Below are positions 21,817-34,055 of a stretch of DNA of 64,000 bases, one piece after another. Position 1 is the stretch's first letter. Every line of letters begins with the position of its first letter. The position numbers and the translations under genes are program-made. The notes under the pieces are model-generated. The model ran no database searches and had not been told where the DNA came from. It worked only from the letters and a program-made list of their open reading frames with translations. Source of the stretch: Canna indica (taxonomy: Eukaryota > Streptophyta > Magnoliopsida > Zingiberales > Cannaceae); assembly GCA_034359265.1 (NCBI GenBank), contig CP136897.1:29375501-29439500 (forward strand). Direction: 5' to 3'.

Positions 21817-21933
21817 GGTGCAACACGAGGACTTCCCAAGGGGTCACCCATCCTAGTACCACTCTCGCGCAAGCACGCTTCACTTCGGAGTTCTGATGGG
21901 ATACGGAGCGTTAGTGCTAGTATGATGGCACCC
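21817..21933 (-). rRNA. 5S rRNA: 5S rRNA gene, copy 47 (divergent)
   Basis: Full length; C95U, A74G, G65C, U53G, G31U, A27U, C15U, G7C. Confidence 0.94.
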
Positions 21934-22288
21934 GTCATGAACTTCTGATCGTCGGCTAATAAGGGTGAGCGTCCGAGGGACAACTCGGGGTCATTTTCTT
22001 CGTCTCTTCGCGCGCCTTTCAGCGCCACGTGAAAAGCTGAAATCGGACAATAATGCAAGGAGTTACGCCCGTTTTAAACGAAAAATAATAATAGAAATGT
22101 TATTTTTCTTATTTATTTACAAATTTTAATTTTTCGGGTCGGTTGGTCGATCGAGCCGGCCGTGGAGGTTGCGGCAGGAGATCGACAGCCAAATTTTATG
22201 GCGACGACGTCGTCCGTCCTTAACGTTTGGTTAGAAAGATTGGTAAAAAAAATGATCTCGTCGTGCAATCAAATAGGTAAAAAAAAAA

Positions 22289-22405
22289 GGTGCAACACGA
22301 GGACTTCCCAGGGGGTCAGCCATCCTAGTACTACTCTCGCCCAAGCACGCTTAACTTCGAAGTTCTGATGGGATCCGGTGCGTTAGTGCTAATATGATCG
22401 CACCC
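22289..22405 (-). rRNA. 5S rRNA: 5S rRNA gene, copy 48 (7-mer HOR a1)
   Basis: Full length; G87C in box C, C46U, C15U, C14U. First gene of the seven-unit HOR. Confidence 0.96.
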
Positions 22406-22762
22406 GTCATGTTCTTCTGATCGTCGGCTAATAAGGGTGAGCGTCCGAGGGAAAGCTCGGGGTCATTTTCTTCGTCTCTTCACGCGCCTTTCAGCGCCAC
22501 GTGAAAAGCTGAAATCGGACAATAATGCACGGAGTTACGCCCGTTTTAAACGAAAAATAATAATTGAAATGTTATTTTTCTTATTTATTTACAAATTTTA
22601 ATTTTTCGGGTCGGTTGGTCGATCGAGACGGCCGTAGAGGTTGCGGCGGGCGATCGACAGCCAAATTTTATGGCGACGACGTCGTCCGTCCTTAATGTTT
22701 GGTTAGAAAAATTGGTCAAAAAAATGATCTCGTCGTGCAATCAAATAGGTAGTAAAAAAACA

Positions 22763-22879
22763 AGTGCAACACGAGGACTTCCCAAGGGGTCACCCATCCA
22801 AGTACTACTCTCGCACAAGCACGCTTAACATCGAAGTTCTGATGGGATCCGGTGCGTTAGTGCTGATATGATCACACCC
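22763..22879 (-). rRNA. 5S rRNA: 5S rRNA gene, copy 49 (HOR a2)
   Basis: Full length; C117U, C95U, A80U, G65U, A50U, C46U, C14U, C6U. Split terminator. Confidence 0.95.
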
Positions 22880-23247
22880 GTCATGCACTTCTGATCGTCG
22901 GCTAATAAGGGTGAGTGTCCGAGGGACAGCTCGGGGTCATTTTGTTCGTCTCTTCGCGCGCCTTTCAGCGCCACGTGAAAAGCTGAAATCGGACAATAAT
23001 GCACGGAGTTACGCCCGTTTTAAACGAAAAATAATAATTGAAATGTTATTTTTCTTATTTATTTACAAATTTTAATTTTTCGGGTCGGTTGGTCGATCGA
23101 GCCTGCCGTAGAGGTTGCGGCAGGACCTGCGCGGACGATCGACAGCCAAGATTTGTGGCGACGACGTCGTCCGTCCTTAACGTTTGGTTAGAAAGATTGG
23201 TAAAAAAAATGATCTCGTCGTGCAATCAAATAGGTAGTAAAAAAAAA

Positions 23248-23364
23248 GGTGCAACACGTGGACTTCCCAAGCGGTCACCCATCCTAGTACCACTCTCGCG
23301 CAAGCACGCTTAACTTCGAAGTTCTGAAGGGATCCGGTGCGTTAGTGCTAGTATGATCGCACCC
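23248..23364 (-). rRNA. 5S rRNA: 5S rRNA gene, copy 50 (HOR a3)
   Basis: Full length; U106A, C95U, C93G, A74G, G65C, C46U, A37U, C15U. Confidence 0.95.
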
Positions 23365-23721
23365 GTCATGCACTTCTGATCGTCGGCTAATAAGGGTGAG
23401 CGTCCGAGGGACAGCTCGGGGTCATTTTCTTCGTCTCTTCGCGCCCCTTTCAGCGCCACGTGAGAAGCTGAAATCGGACAATAATGCACGGAGTTACGCC
23501 CGTTTTAAACGAAAAATAATAATTGAAATGTTATTTTTCTTATTTATTTACAAATTTTAATTTTTTGGGTCGGTTGGTCGATCGGGCCGACCGTAGAGGT
23601 TGCGGCGGGCGATCGATAGCCAAATTTTATGGCGACGACGTCATCCGTCCTTAACGTTTGGTTAGAAAGATTGGTAAAAAAAATGATCTCGTCGTGCAAT
23701 CAAATAGGTAAAAATAAAAAA

Positions 23722-23838
23722 GGTGCAACACGAGGACTTCCTAGGGGGTCACCCATCGTATTACTACTCTCGCCCAAGCACGTTTAACTTCGGAGTTCTG
23801 AAGGGATCCGGTGCATTAGTGCTGGTATGATCGCACCC
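23722..23838 (-). rRNA. 5S rRNA: 5S rRNA gene, copy 51 (HOR a4)
   Basis: Full length; G97A, G81C, C78A, G56A, A37U, C24U. The terminator is T6-A-T5. Confidence 0.95.
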
Positions 23839-24193
23839 GTCATGCACTTCTGATCGTCGGCTAATAAGGGTGAGCGTCCGAGGGACAGCTCGGGGTCATT
23901 TTCTTCGTCTATTCGCGCCCCTTTCAGCGCCACGTGAGAAGCTGAAATCGGACAATAATGCACGGAGTTACGCCCGTTTTAAACGAAAAATAATAATTGA
24001 AATGTTATTTTTCTTATTTATTTACAAATTTTAATTTTTCGAGTCGGTTGGTCGATCGGGCCGACCGTAGAGGTTGCGGCGGCCGATCGATAGCCAAATT
24101 TTATGGCGACGACGTCATCCGTCCTTAACGTTTGGTTAGAAAGATTGGTAAAAAAAATGATCTCGTCGTGCAATCAAATAGGTAAAAAAAAAA

Positions 24194-24310
24194 GTTGCTA
24201 CATGAGGACTTCCCAGGGGGTCACCCATCCAAGTACTAATCTCGCCCAAGAACGCTTAACTTCAGAGTTCTGATGGGATCCGGTGCGTTAGTGCTGGTAT
24301 GATCGCACCC
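24194..24310 (-). rRNA. 5S rRNA: 5S rRNA gene, copy 52 (HOR a5)
   Basis: Full length; C116A, U112A, G108A, A80U, G72U, G60U, C47U. The 3' strand of the terminal helix is altered. Confidence 0.94.
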
Positions 24311-24677
24311 GTCATGCTCTTCTGATCGTCGGCTAATAAGGGTGAGCGTTCGAGGGACAGCTCGGGGTCATTTTATTCGTCTCTTCGCGCGCCTTTCAGC
24401 GCCACGTCAAAAGCTGAAATCGGACAATAATGCACGGAGTTACGCCCGTTTTAAACGAAAAATAATAATTGAAATGTTATTTTTCTTATTTATTTACAGA
24501 TTTTAATTTTTCGGGTCGGTTGGTCGATCGAGCCGGCCGTAGAGGTTGCGGCGGGCCCGGCGCCGGCGATCGATAGCCAAATTTTATGGCGACGACGTCA
24601 TCCGTCCTTAACGTTTGGTTAGAAAGATTGGTAAAAAAAATGATCTCGTCGTCTAATCAAATAGGTAAAAAAAAAAA

Positions 24678-24794
24678 GTTGCTACATGAGGACTTCCCAG
24701 AGGGTCACCCATCCTAGTACTACTCTCGCACAAGCACGCTTAACTTTAGAGTTCTGATGGGATTCGGTGCGTTAGTGCTGGTATGATCGAACCC
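24678..24794 (-). rRNA. 5S rRNA: 5S rRNA gene, copy 53 (HOR a6)
   Basis: Full length; C116A, U112A, G108A, C94U, G65U, G48A, C47U, G31A, G5U. Terminal helix changed on both strands. Confidence 0.94.
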
Positions 24795-25151
24795 GTCTTG
24801 CTCTTCTGATCGTCGGCTAATAAGGGTGAGCGTTCGAGGGACAGGTCGGGGTCATTTTATTCGTCTCTTCGCGCGCCTTTCAGCGCCACGTGAAAAGCTG
24901 AAATCGAACAATAATGCACGGAGTTACGCACGTTTTAAACGAAAAATAATAATTGAAATGTTATTTTTCTTATTTATTTACAAATTTTAATTTTTCGGGT
25001 CGGTTGGTCGATCGAGCCAGCCGTAGAGGTTGCGGCGGGCGATCGACAGCCAAATTTTATGGCGACGACGTCGTCCGTCCTTAACGTTTGGTTAGAAAAA
25101 TTGGTAAAAAAAATGATCTCGTCGTGCAATCAAATAGGTAGTAAAAAAACA

Positions 25152-25268
25152 AGTGCAACACGAGGACTTCCCAAGGGGTCACCCATCCTAGTACTACTCT
25201 CGCACAAGCACGCTTAACATCGAAGTTCTGATGGGATCCGGTGCGTTAGTGCTGATATGATCACAACC
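25152..25268 (-). rRNA. 5S rRNA: 5S rRNA gene, copy 54 (HOR a7)
   Basis: Full length; C117U, C95U, G65U, A50U, C46U, C14U, C6U, G3U. Split terminator. Confidence 0.95.
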
Positions 25269-25634
25269 GTCATGCACTTCTGATCGTCGGCTAATAAGGG
25301 TGATCGTCCGAGGGATAGCTCAAGGTCATTTTCTTCGTCTCTTCGCGCGCCTTTCAGCGCCACGTGAAAAGCTGAAATCGGACAATAATGCAGGGAGTTA
25401 CGCCCGTTTTAAACGAAAAATAATAATTGAAATGTTATTTTTCTTATTTATTTACAAATTTTAATTTTTCGGGTCGGTTGGTCGATCGAGCCGGCCGTAG
25501 AGGTTGCGGCGGGCCCCGCGCGGGCGATCGACAGCCAAATTTTATTTCGACGACGTCGTCCGTCCTTAACGTTTGGTTAGAAAGATTGGTAAAAAAAATG
25601 ATCTCGTCGTGCAATCAAATAGGTAAAAAAAAAA

Positions 25635-25751
25635 GGTGCAACACGAGGACTTCCCAGGGGGTCAGCCATCCTAGTACTACTCTCGCCCAAGCACGCTTAA
25701 CTTCGAAGTTCTGATGGGATCCGGTGCGTTAGTGCTGATATGATCGCACCC
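25635..25751 (-). rRNA. 5S rRNA: 5S rRNA gene, copy 55 (HOR b1)
   Basis: Full length; G87C, C46U, C14U. Differs from copy 48 only by lacking C15U. Confidence 0.96.
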
Positions 25752-26108
25752 GTCATGTTCTTCTGATCGTCGGCTAATAAGGGTGAGCGTCCGAGGGAAA
25801 GCTCGGGGTCATTTTCTTCGTCTCTTCACGCGCCTTTCTGCGCCACGTGAAAAGCTGAAATCGGACAATAATGCACGAAGTTACGCCCGTTTTAAACGAA
25901 AAATAATAATTGAAATGTTATTTTTCTTATTTATTTACAAATTTTAATTTTTCGGGTCGGTTGGTCGATCGAGACGGCCGTAGAGGTTGCGGCGGGCGAT
26001 CGACAGCCAAATTTTATGGCGACGACGTCGTCCGTCCTTAATGTTTGGTTAGAAAAATTGGTCAAAAAAATGATCTCGTCGTGCAATCAAATAGGTAGTA
26101 AAAAAACA

Positions 26109-26225
26109 AGTGCAACACGAGGACTTCCCAAGGGGTCACCCATCCAAGTACTACTCTCGCACAAGCACGCTTAACATCGAAGTTCTGATGGGATCCGGTG
26201 CGTTAGTGCTGATATGATCACACCC
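26109..26225 (-). rRNA. 5S rRNA: 5S rRNA gene, copy 56 (HOR b2)
   Basis: Full length; same allele as copy 49. Confidence 0.95.
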
Positions 26226-26593
26226 GTCATGCACTTCTGATCGTCGGCTAATAAGGGTGAGCGTCCGAGGGACAGCTCGGGGTCATTTTGTTCGTCTCTT
26301 CGTGCGCCTTTCAGCGCCACGTGAAAAGCTGAAATCGGACAATAATGCACGGAGTTACGCCCGTTTTAAACGAAAAATAATAATTGAAATGTTATTTTTC
26401 TTATTTATTTACAAATTTTAATTTTTCGGGTCGGTTGGTCGATCGAGCCTGCCGTAGAGGTTGCGGCAGGACCTGCGCGGACGATCGACAGCCAAGATTT
26501 GTGGCGACGACGTCGTCCGTCCTTAACGTTTGGTTAGAAAGATTGGTAAAAAAAATGATCTCGTCGTGCAATCAAATAGGTAGTAAAAAAAAA

Positions 26594-26710
26594 GGTGCAA
26601 CACGTGGACTTCCCAAGGGGTCACCCATCCTAGTACCACTCTCGCGCAAGCACGCTTAACTTCGAAGTTCTGAAGGGATCCGGTGCGTTAGTGCTAGTAT
26701 GATCGCACCC
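26594..26710 (-). rRNA. 5S rRNA: 5S rRNA gene, copy 57 (HOR b3)
   Basis: Full length; copy 50 allele without C93G. Confidence 0.95.
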
Positions 26711-27067
26711 GTCATGCACTTCTGATCGTCGGCTAATAAGGGTGAGCGTCCGAGGGACAGCTCGGGGTCATTTTCTTCGTCTCTTCGCGCCCCTTTCAGC
26801 GCCACGTGAGAAGCTGAAATCGGACAATAATGCACGGAGTTACGCCCGTTTTAAACGAAAAATAATAATTGAAATGTTATTTTTCTTATTTATTTACAAA
26901 TTTTAATTTTTTGGGTCGGTTGGTCGATCGGGCCGACCGTAGAGGTTGCGGCGGGCGATCGATAGCCAAATTTTATGGCGACGACGTCATCCGTCCTTAA
27001 CGTTTGGTTAGAAAGATTGGTAAAAAAAATGATCTCGTCGTGCAATCAAATAGGTAAAAATAAAAAA

Positions 27068-27184
27068 GGTGCAACACGAGGACTTCCTAGGGGGTCACCC
27101 ATCGTATTACTACTCTCGCCCAAGCACGTTTAACTTCGGAGTTCTGAAGGGATCCGGTGCATTAGTGCTGGTATGATCGCACCC
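27068..27184 (-). rRNA. 5S rRNA: 5S rRNA gene, copy 58 (HOR b4)
   Basis: Full length; same gene and interrupted terminator as copy 51. Confidence 0.95.
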
Positions 27185-27540
27185 GTCATGCACTTCTGAT
27201 CGTCGGCTAATAAGGGTGAGCGTCCGAGGGACAGCTCGGGGTCATTTTCTTCGTCTATTCGCGCCCCTTTCAGCGCCACGTGAGAAGCTGAAATCGGACA
27301 ATAATGCACGGAGTTACGCCCGTTTTAAACGAAAAATAATAATTGAAATGTTATTTTTCTTATTTATTTACAAATTTTAATTTTTCGAGTCGGTTGGTCG
27401 ATCGGGCCGACCGTAGAGGTTGCGGCGGCCGATCGATAGCCAAATTTTATGGCGACGACGTCATCCGTCCTTAACGTTTGGTTAGAAAGATTGGTAAAAA
27501 AAATGATCTCGTCGTGCAATCAAATAGGTAAAAAAAAAAA

Positions 27541-27657
27541 GTTGCTACATGAGGACTTCCCAGGGGGTCACCCATCCAAGTACTACTCTCGCCCAAGAAC
27601 GCTTAACTTCAGAGTTCTGATGGGATCCGGTGCGTTAGTGCTGGTATGATCGCACCC
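27541..27657 (-). rRNA. 5S rRNA: 5S rRNA gene, copy 59 (HOR b5)
   Basis: Full length; copy 52 allele without G72U, and one more T in the terminator, which explains the 3346 versus 3347 bp period. Confidence 0.94.
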
Positions 27658-28024
27658 GTCATGCTCTTCTGATCGTCGGCTAATAAGGGTGAGCGTTCGA
27701 AGGACAGCTCGGGGTCATTTTATTCGTCTCTTCGCGCGCCTTTCAGCGCCACGTCAAAAGCTGAAATCGGACAATAATGCACGGAGTTACGCCCGTTTTA
27801 AACGAAAAATAATAATTGAAATGTTATTTTTCTTATTTATTTACAGATTTTAATTTTTCGGGTCGGTTGGTCGATCGAGCCGGCCGTAGAGGTTGCGGCG
27901 GGCCCGGCGCCGGCGATCGATAGCCAAATTTTATGGCGACGACGTCATCCGTCCTTAACGTTTGGTTAGAAAGATTGGTAAAAAAAATGATCTCGTCGTC
28001 TAATCAAATAGGTAAAAAAAAAAA

Positions 28025-28141
28025 GTTGCTACATGAGGACTTCCCAGAGGGTCACCCATCCTAGTACTACTCTCGCACAAGCACGCTTAACTTTAGAGTT
28101 CTGATGGGATTCGGTGCGTTAGTGCTGGTATGATCGAACCC
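28025..28141 (-). rRNA. 5S rRNA: 5S rRNA gene, copy 60 (HOR b6)
   Basis: Full length; same allele as copy 53. Confidence 0.94.
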
Positions 28142-28498
28142 GTCTTGCTCTTCTGATCGTCGGCTAATAAGGGTGAGCGTTCGAGGGACAGGTCGGGGTC
28201 ATTTTATTCGTCTCTTCGCGCGCCTTTCAGCGCCACGTGAAAAGCTGAAATCGGACAATAATGCACGGAGTTACGCACGTTTTAAACGAAAAATAATAAT
28301 TGAAATGTTATTTTTCTTATTTATTTACAAATTTTAATTTTTCGGGTCGGTTGGTCGATCGAGCCAGCCGTAGAGGTTGCGGCGGGCGATCGACAGCCAA
28401 ATTTTATGGCGACGACGTCGTCCGTCCTTAACGTTTGGTTAGAAAAATTGGTAAAAAAAATGATCTCGTCGTGCAATCAAATAGGTAGTAAAAAAACA

Positions 28499-28615
28499 AG
28501 TGCAACACGAGGACTTCCCAAGGGGTCACCCATCCTAGTACTACTCTCGCACAAGCACGCTTAACATCGAAGTTCTGATGGGATCCGGTGCGTTAGTGCT
28601 GATATGATCACAACC
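28499..28615 (-). rRNA. 5S rRNA: 5S rRNA gene, copy 61 (HOR b7)
   Basis: Full length; same allele as copy 54, including G3U. Confidence 0.95.
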
Positions 28616-28981
28616 GTCATGCACTTCTGATCGTCGGCTAATAAGGGTGATCGTCCGAGGGATAGCTCAAGGTCATTTTCTTCGTCTCTTCGCGCGCCTT
28701 TCAGCGCCACGTGAAAAGCTGAAATCGGACAATAATGCAGGGAGTTACGCCCGTTTTAAACGAAAAATAATAATTGAAATGTTATTTTTCTTATTTATTT
28801 ACAAATTTTAATTTTTCGGGTCGGTTGGTCGATCGAGCCGGCCGTAGAGGTTGCGGCGGGCCCCGCGCGGGCGATCGACAGCCAAATTTTATTTCGACGA
28901 CGTCGTCCGTCCTTAACGTTTGGTTAGAAAGATTGGTAAAAAAAATGATCTCGTCGTGCAATCAAATAGGTAAAAAAAAAA

Positions 28982-29098
28982 GGTGCAACACGAGGACTTC
29001 CCAGGGGGTCAGCCATCCTAGTACTACTCTCGCCCAAGCACGCTTAACTTCGAAGTTCTGATGGGATCCGGTGCGTTAGTGCTGATATGATCGCACCC
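28982..29098 (-). rRNA. 5S rRNA: 5S rRNA gene, copy 62 (HOR c1)
   Basis: Full length; same allele as copy 55. Confidence 0.96.
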
Positions 29099-29455
29099 GT
29101 CATGTTCTTCTGATCGTCGGCTAATAAGGGTGAGCGTCCGAGGGAAAGCTCGGGGTCATTTTCTTCGTCTCTTCACGCGCCTTTCTGCGCCACGTGAAAA
29201 GCTGAAATCGGACAATAATGCACGAAGTTACGCCCGTTTTAAACGAAAAATAATAATTGAAATGTTATTTTTCTTATTTATTTACAAATTTTAATTTTTC
29301 GGGTCGGTTGGTCGATCGAGACGGCCGTAGAGGTTGCGGCGGGCGATCGACAGCCAAATTTTATGGCGACGACGTCGTCCGTCCTTAATGTTTGGTTAGA
29401 AAAATTGGTCAAAAAAATGATCTCGTCGTGCAATCAAATAGGTAGTAAAAAAACA

Positions 29456-29572
29456 AGTGCAACACGAGGACTTCCCAAGGGGTCACCCATCCAAGTACTA
29501 CTCTCGCACAAGCACGCTTAACATCGAAGTTCTGATGGGATCCGGTGCGTTAGTGCTGATATGATCACACCC
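29456..29572 (-). rRNA. 5S rRNA: 5S rRNA gene, copy 63 (HOR c2)
   Basis: Full length; same allele as copies 49 and 56. Confidence 0.95.
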
Positions 29573-29940
29573 GTCATGCACTTCTGATCGTCGGCTAATA
29601 AGGGTGAGCGTCCGAGGGACAGCTCGGGGTCATTTTGTTCGTCTCTTCGTGCGCCTTTCAGCGCCACGTGAAAAGCTGAAATCGGACAATAATGCACGGA
29701 GTTACGCCCGTTTTAAACGAAAAATAATAATTGAAATGTTATTTTTCTTATTTATTTACAAATTTTAATTTTTCGGGTCGGTTGGTCGATCGAGCCTGCC
29801 GTAGAGGTTGCGGCAGGACCTGCGCGGACGATCGACAGCCAAGATTTGTGGCGACGACGTCGTCCGTCCTTAACGTTTGGTTAGAAAGATTGGTAAAAAA
29901 AATGATCTCGTCGTGCAATCAAATAGGTAGTAAAAAAAAA

Positions 29941-30057
29941 GGTGCAACACGTGGACTTCCCAAGGGGTCACCCATCCTAGTACCACTCTCGCGCAAGCAC
30001 GCTTAACTTCGAAGTTCTGAAGGGATCCGGTGCGTTAGTGCTAGTATGATCGCACCC
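29941..30057 (-). rRNA. 5S rRNA: 5S rRNA gene, copy 64 (HOR c3)
   Basis: Full length; same allele as copy 57. Confidence 0.95.
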
Positions 30058-30414
30058 GTCATGCACTTCTGATCGTCGGCTAATAAGGGTGAGCGTCCGA
30101 GGGACAGCTCGGGGTCATTTTCTTCGTCTCTTCGCGCCCCTTTCAGCGCCACGTGAGAAGCTGAAATCGGACAATAATGCACGGAGTTACGCCCGTTTTA
30201 AACGAAAAATAATAATTGAAATGTTATTTTTCTTATTTATTTACAAATTTTAATTTTTTGGGTCGGTTGGTCGATCGGGCCGACCGTAGAGGTTGCGGCG
30301 GGCGATCGATAGCCAAATTTTATGGCGACGACGTCATCCGTCCTTAACGTTTGGTTAGAAAGATTGGTAAAAAAAATGATCTCGTCGTGCAATCAAATAG
30401 GTAAAAATAAAAAA

Positions 30415-30531
30415 GGTGCAACACGAGGACTTCCTAGGGGGTCACCCATCGTATTACTACTCTCGCCCAAGCACGTTTAACTTCGGAGTTCTGAAGGGAT
30501 CCGGTGCATTAGTGCTGGTATGATCGCACCC
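30415..30531 (-). rRNA. 5S rRNA: 5S rRNA gene, copy 65 (HOR c4)
   Basis: Full length; same allele and interrupted terminator as copies 51 and 58. Confidence 0.95.
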
Positions 30532-30887
30532 GTCATGCACTTCTGATCGTCGGCTAATAAGGGTGAGCGTCCGAGGGACAGCTCGGGGTCATTTTCTTCG
30601 TCTATTCGCGCCCCTTTCAGCGCCACGTGAGAAGCTGAAATCGGACAATAATGCACGGAGTTACGCCCGTTTTAAACGAAAAATAATAATTGAAATGTTA
30701 TTTTTCTTATTTATTTACAAATTTTAATTTTTCGAGTCGGTTGGTCGATCGGGCCGACCGTAGAGGTTGCGGCGGCCGATCGATAGCCAAATTTTATGGC
30801 GACGACGTCATCCGTCCTTAACGTTTGGTTAGAAAGATTGGTAAAAAAAATGATCTCGTCGTGCAATCAAATAGGTAAAAAAAAAAA

Positions 30888-31004
30888 GTTGCTACATGAG
30901 GACTTCCCAGGGGGTCACCCATCCAAGTACTACTCTCGCCCAAGAACGCTTAACTTCAGAGTTCTGATGGGATCCGGTGCGTTAGTGCTGGTATGATCGC
31001 ACCC
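30888..31004 (-). rRNA. 5S rRNA: 5S rRNA gene, copy 66 (HOR c5)
   Basis: Full length; same allele as copy 59. Confidence 0.94.
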
Positions 31005-31371
31005 GTCATGCTCTTCTGATCGTCGGCTAATAAGGGTGAGCGTTCGAAGGACAGCTCGGGGTCATTTTATTCGTCTCTTCGCGCGCCTTTCAGCGCCACG
31101 TCAAAAGCTGAAATCGGACAATAATGCACGGAGTTACGCCCGTTTTAAACGAAAAATAATAATTGAAATGTTATTTTTCTTATTTATTTACAGATTTTAA
31201 TTTTTCGGGTCGGTTGGTCGATCGAGCCGGCCGTAGAGGTTGCGGCGGGCCCGGCGCCGGCGATCGATAGCCAAATTTTATGGCGACGACGTCATCCGTC
31301 CTTAACGTTTGGTTAGAAAGATTGGTAAAAAAAATGATCTCGTCGTCTAATCAAATAGGTAAAAAAAAAAA

Positions 31372-31488
31372 GTTGCTACATGAGGACTTCCCAGAGGGTC
31401 ACCCATCCTAGTACTACTCTCGCACAAGCACGCTTAACTTTAGAGTTCTGATGGGATTCGGTGCGTTAGTGCTGGTATGATCGAACCC
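31372..31488 (-). rRNA. 5S rRNA: 5S rRNA gene, copy 67 (HOR c6)
   Basis: Full length; same allele as copies 53 and 60. Confidence 0.94.
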
Positions 31489-31845
31489 GTCTTGCTCTTC
31501 TGATCGTCGGCTAATAAGGGTGAGCGTTCGAGGGACAGGTCGGGGTCATTTTATTCGTCTCTTCGCGCGCCTTTCAGCGCCACGTGAAAAGCTGAAATCG
31601 GACAATAATGCACGGAGTTACGCACGTTTTAAACGAAAAATAATAATTGAAATGTTATTTTTCTTATTTATTTACAAATTTTAATTTTTCGGGTCGGTTG
31701 GTCGATCGAGCCGGCCGTAGAGGTTGCGGCGGGCGATCGACAGCCAAATTTTATGGCGACGACGTCGTCCGTCCTTAACGTTTGGTTAGAAAAATTGGTA
31801 AAAAAAATGATCTCGTCGTGCAATCAAATAGGTAGTAAAAAAACA

Positions 31846-31962
31846 AGTGCAACACGAGGACTTCCCAAGGGGTCACCCATCCTAGTACTACTCTCGCACA
31901 AGCACGCTTAACATCGAAGTTCTGATGGGATCCGGTGCGTTAGTGCTGATATGATCACACCC
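31846..31962 (-). rRNA. 5S rRNA: 5S rRNA gene, copy 68 (HOR c7)
   Basis: Full length; copy 61 allele without G3U. Its TATA-like flank reads cgggtaataag on the plus strand. Confidence 0.95.
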
Positions 31963-32330
31963 GTCATGCACTTCTGATCGTCGGGTAATAAGGGTGATCG
32001 TCCGAGGGATAGCTCAAGGTCATTTTCTTCGTCTCTTCGCGCGCCTTTCAGCGCCACGTGAAAAGCTGAAATCGGACAATAATGCAGGGAGTTACGCCCG
32101 TTTTAAACGAAAAATAATAATTGAAATGTTATTTTTCTTATTTATTTACAAATTTTAATTTTTCGGGTCGGTTGGTCGATCGAGACGGCCGTAGAGGTTG
32201 CGGCGGGCCCCGCGCGGGCGATCGACAGCCAAGATTTATGGCGACGACATCGTCCGTCCTTAACGTTTGGTTAGAAAGATTGGTAAAAAAAACGATCTCG
32301 TCGTGTAATCAAATAGGTAGTAAAAAAAAA

Positions 32331-32447
32331 GGAGCAACAAGAGGACTTCCCAGGCGGTCACGCATCCTAGTACTACTCTCGCCCAAGCACGCTTAACTTC
32401 GGAGTTCTGATGGGATCCTGTGCGTTAGTGCTGGTATGATCGCACCC
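32331..32447 (-). rRNA. 5S rRNA: 5S rRNA gene, copy 69
   Basis: Full length; A115U, G108U, C93G, G86C, C29A. Confidence 0.95.
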
Positions 32448-32816
32448 GATATGCACTTCTGATCGTCGGCTAATAAGGGCGAGCGTCCGAGGGAGAGTTC
32501 GGGGGTCATTTTCTTCGTCTCTTTGCGCGCCTTTCAGCGCCACGTGAAAAGCTGAAATCGGACAATAATGCACGGAGTTACGCCTGTTATAAACGAAAAA
32601 TAATAATTGAAATGTTATTTTTCTTATTTAATTACAAATTTTAATTTTTCGGGTCGGTTGGTCGATCGAGCATGCCGTAGAGGTTGCGGTGGGCCCCGCG
32701 CGGACGATCGACAACCAAGATTTATGGCGACGACGTCGTCCGTCCTTAATATTTGGTTAGAAAGATTGGTAAAAAAAATGATCTTGTCGTGCAATCAAAT
32801 AGGTAGTAAAAAAAAA

Positions 32817-32933
32817 AGTGCAACACGAGGACTTCCCAGGGGGTAACCCATCCTAGTACTACTCTCGCCCAAGCACGCTTAACTTCGGAGTTCTGATGGG
32901 ATCGGGTGCGTTAGTACTGTTATGATCGCACCC
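32817..32933 (-). rRNA. 5S rRNA: 5S rRNA gene, copy 70
   Basis: Full length; C117U, G89U, G30C, C18U, C14A. Confidence 0.95.
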
Positions 32934-33302
32934 GTCATGCACTTTTGATCTTCATCTAATAAGGGTGAGCGTCCGAGGGATAGCTCGGGGTCATTTTCTT
33001 CGTCTCTTCGCGCGCCTTTCAGCGCCACGTGAAAAGCTGAAATCGGACAATAATGCACGGAGTTACGCCCGTTTTAAATGAAAAATAATAATTGAAATGT
33101 TATTTTTCTTATTTATTTACAAATATTAATTTTTCGGGTCGGCTGGTCGATCGAGCCGGTCGTAGAGGTTGCGGCGAGCCCCGCGCGGGCGATCGACAGC
33201 CAAGATTTATGGCGACGACGTCATCCGTCCTTAACGTTTGGTTAGAAAAATTGGTAAAAAAAAATGATCTTGTCGTGCAATCAAATAGGTAGTAAGAAAA
33301 CA

Positions 33303-33415
33303 AGTGCAACACGAGGACCAGGGGGTCACCCATCCTAGTACTACTCTCGCACAAGCACGCTTAACTTCGAAGTTCTGATAGGATCCGGTGCGTTAGTGCT
33401 GGTATGATCGCACCC
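33303..33415 (-). rRNA. 5S rRNA: 5S rRNA gene, copy 71 (4-nt deletion, weak terminator)
   Basis: 113 nt: nt 98-101 are missing just past box C. Also C117U, G65U, C46U, C36U. The T-run has decayed to TTG-TTTT-C-TT. Possibly a pseudogene, but the internal promoter is intact. Confidence 0.85.
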
Positions 33416-33775
33416 AATATGCACTTCTGATCGTCGGCTAATAAGGGCGAGCGTCCGAGGGAGAGTTCTGGGGTCATTTTCTTCGTCTCTTTGCGCGCCT
33501 TTCAGCGCCACGTGAAAAGCTAAAAACAAACAATAATGCACGGAGTTACGCCTGTTTTGAACGAAAAATAATAATTGAAATGTTATTTTTCTTATTTATT
33601 TAGAAATTTTAATTTTTCGGGTCGGTTGGTCGATCGAGCCGGCCATAGAGGTTGCGGCGGGCGATCGACAGCCAAATTTTATGGCGACGACGTCGTCCGT
33701 CCTTAACGTTTGGTATAGAAAGATTAGTAAAAAAAATGATCTCGTCGTGCAATCAAATAGGTAGTAAAAAAAAAG

Positions 33776-33864
33776 GGTGCAAGACGAGAACTTCCCAGGG
33801 GGTAACCCATCCTAGTACTACTCTCGCCCAAGCACGCTTATCTTCGGAGTTCTAATGGGATCCG
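33776..33864 (-). pseudogene. 5S pseudogene, copy 72 (5' 28 nt lost)
   Basis: Nucleotides 29-117 remain; the rest of the gene and its upstream flank are replaced by the spacer AT-tract, shortening the unit to 280 bp. Changes include U109? region (caagac), C104U, G89U, U52A and C39U. Confidence 0.9.
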
Positions 33865-34055
33865 ATTTTATTTACAAATTTTAATTTTTCGGGTCGGTTG
33901 GTCGATCGAGCCGGCCGTAGAGGTTGCGGCGGGCCCCGCGCGGGCGATCGACAGCCAAGATTTATGGCGACGACGTCGTCCGTCCTTAACGTTTGGTTAG
34001 AAAGATTGGTTAAAAAATGATATCGTCGTACAATCAAATAGGTAGTAAAAAAACA

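Larger units (their letters stand above)
22205..32170. repeat. Seven-unit higher-order repeat, 3 copies of ~3347 bp
   Basis: Genes 48-54, 55-61 and 62-68 match position by position; offsets are 3346-3347 bp (first to second) and exactly 3347 bp (second to third). The last two copies are nearly identical over their length. Units inside one copy differ much more from each other. Boundaries are approximate. Confidence 0.92.
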
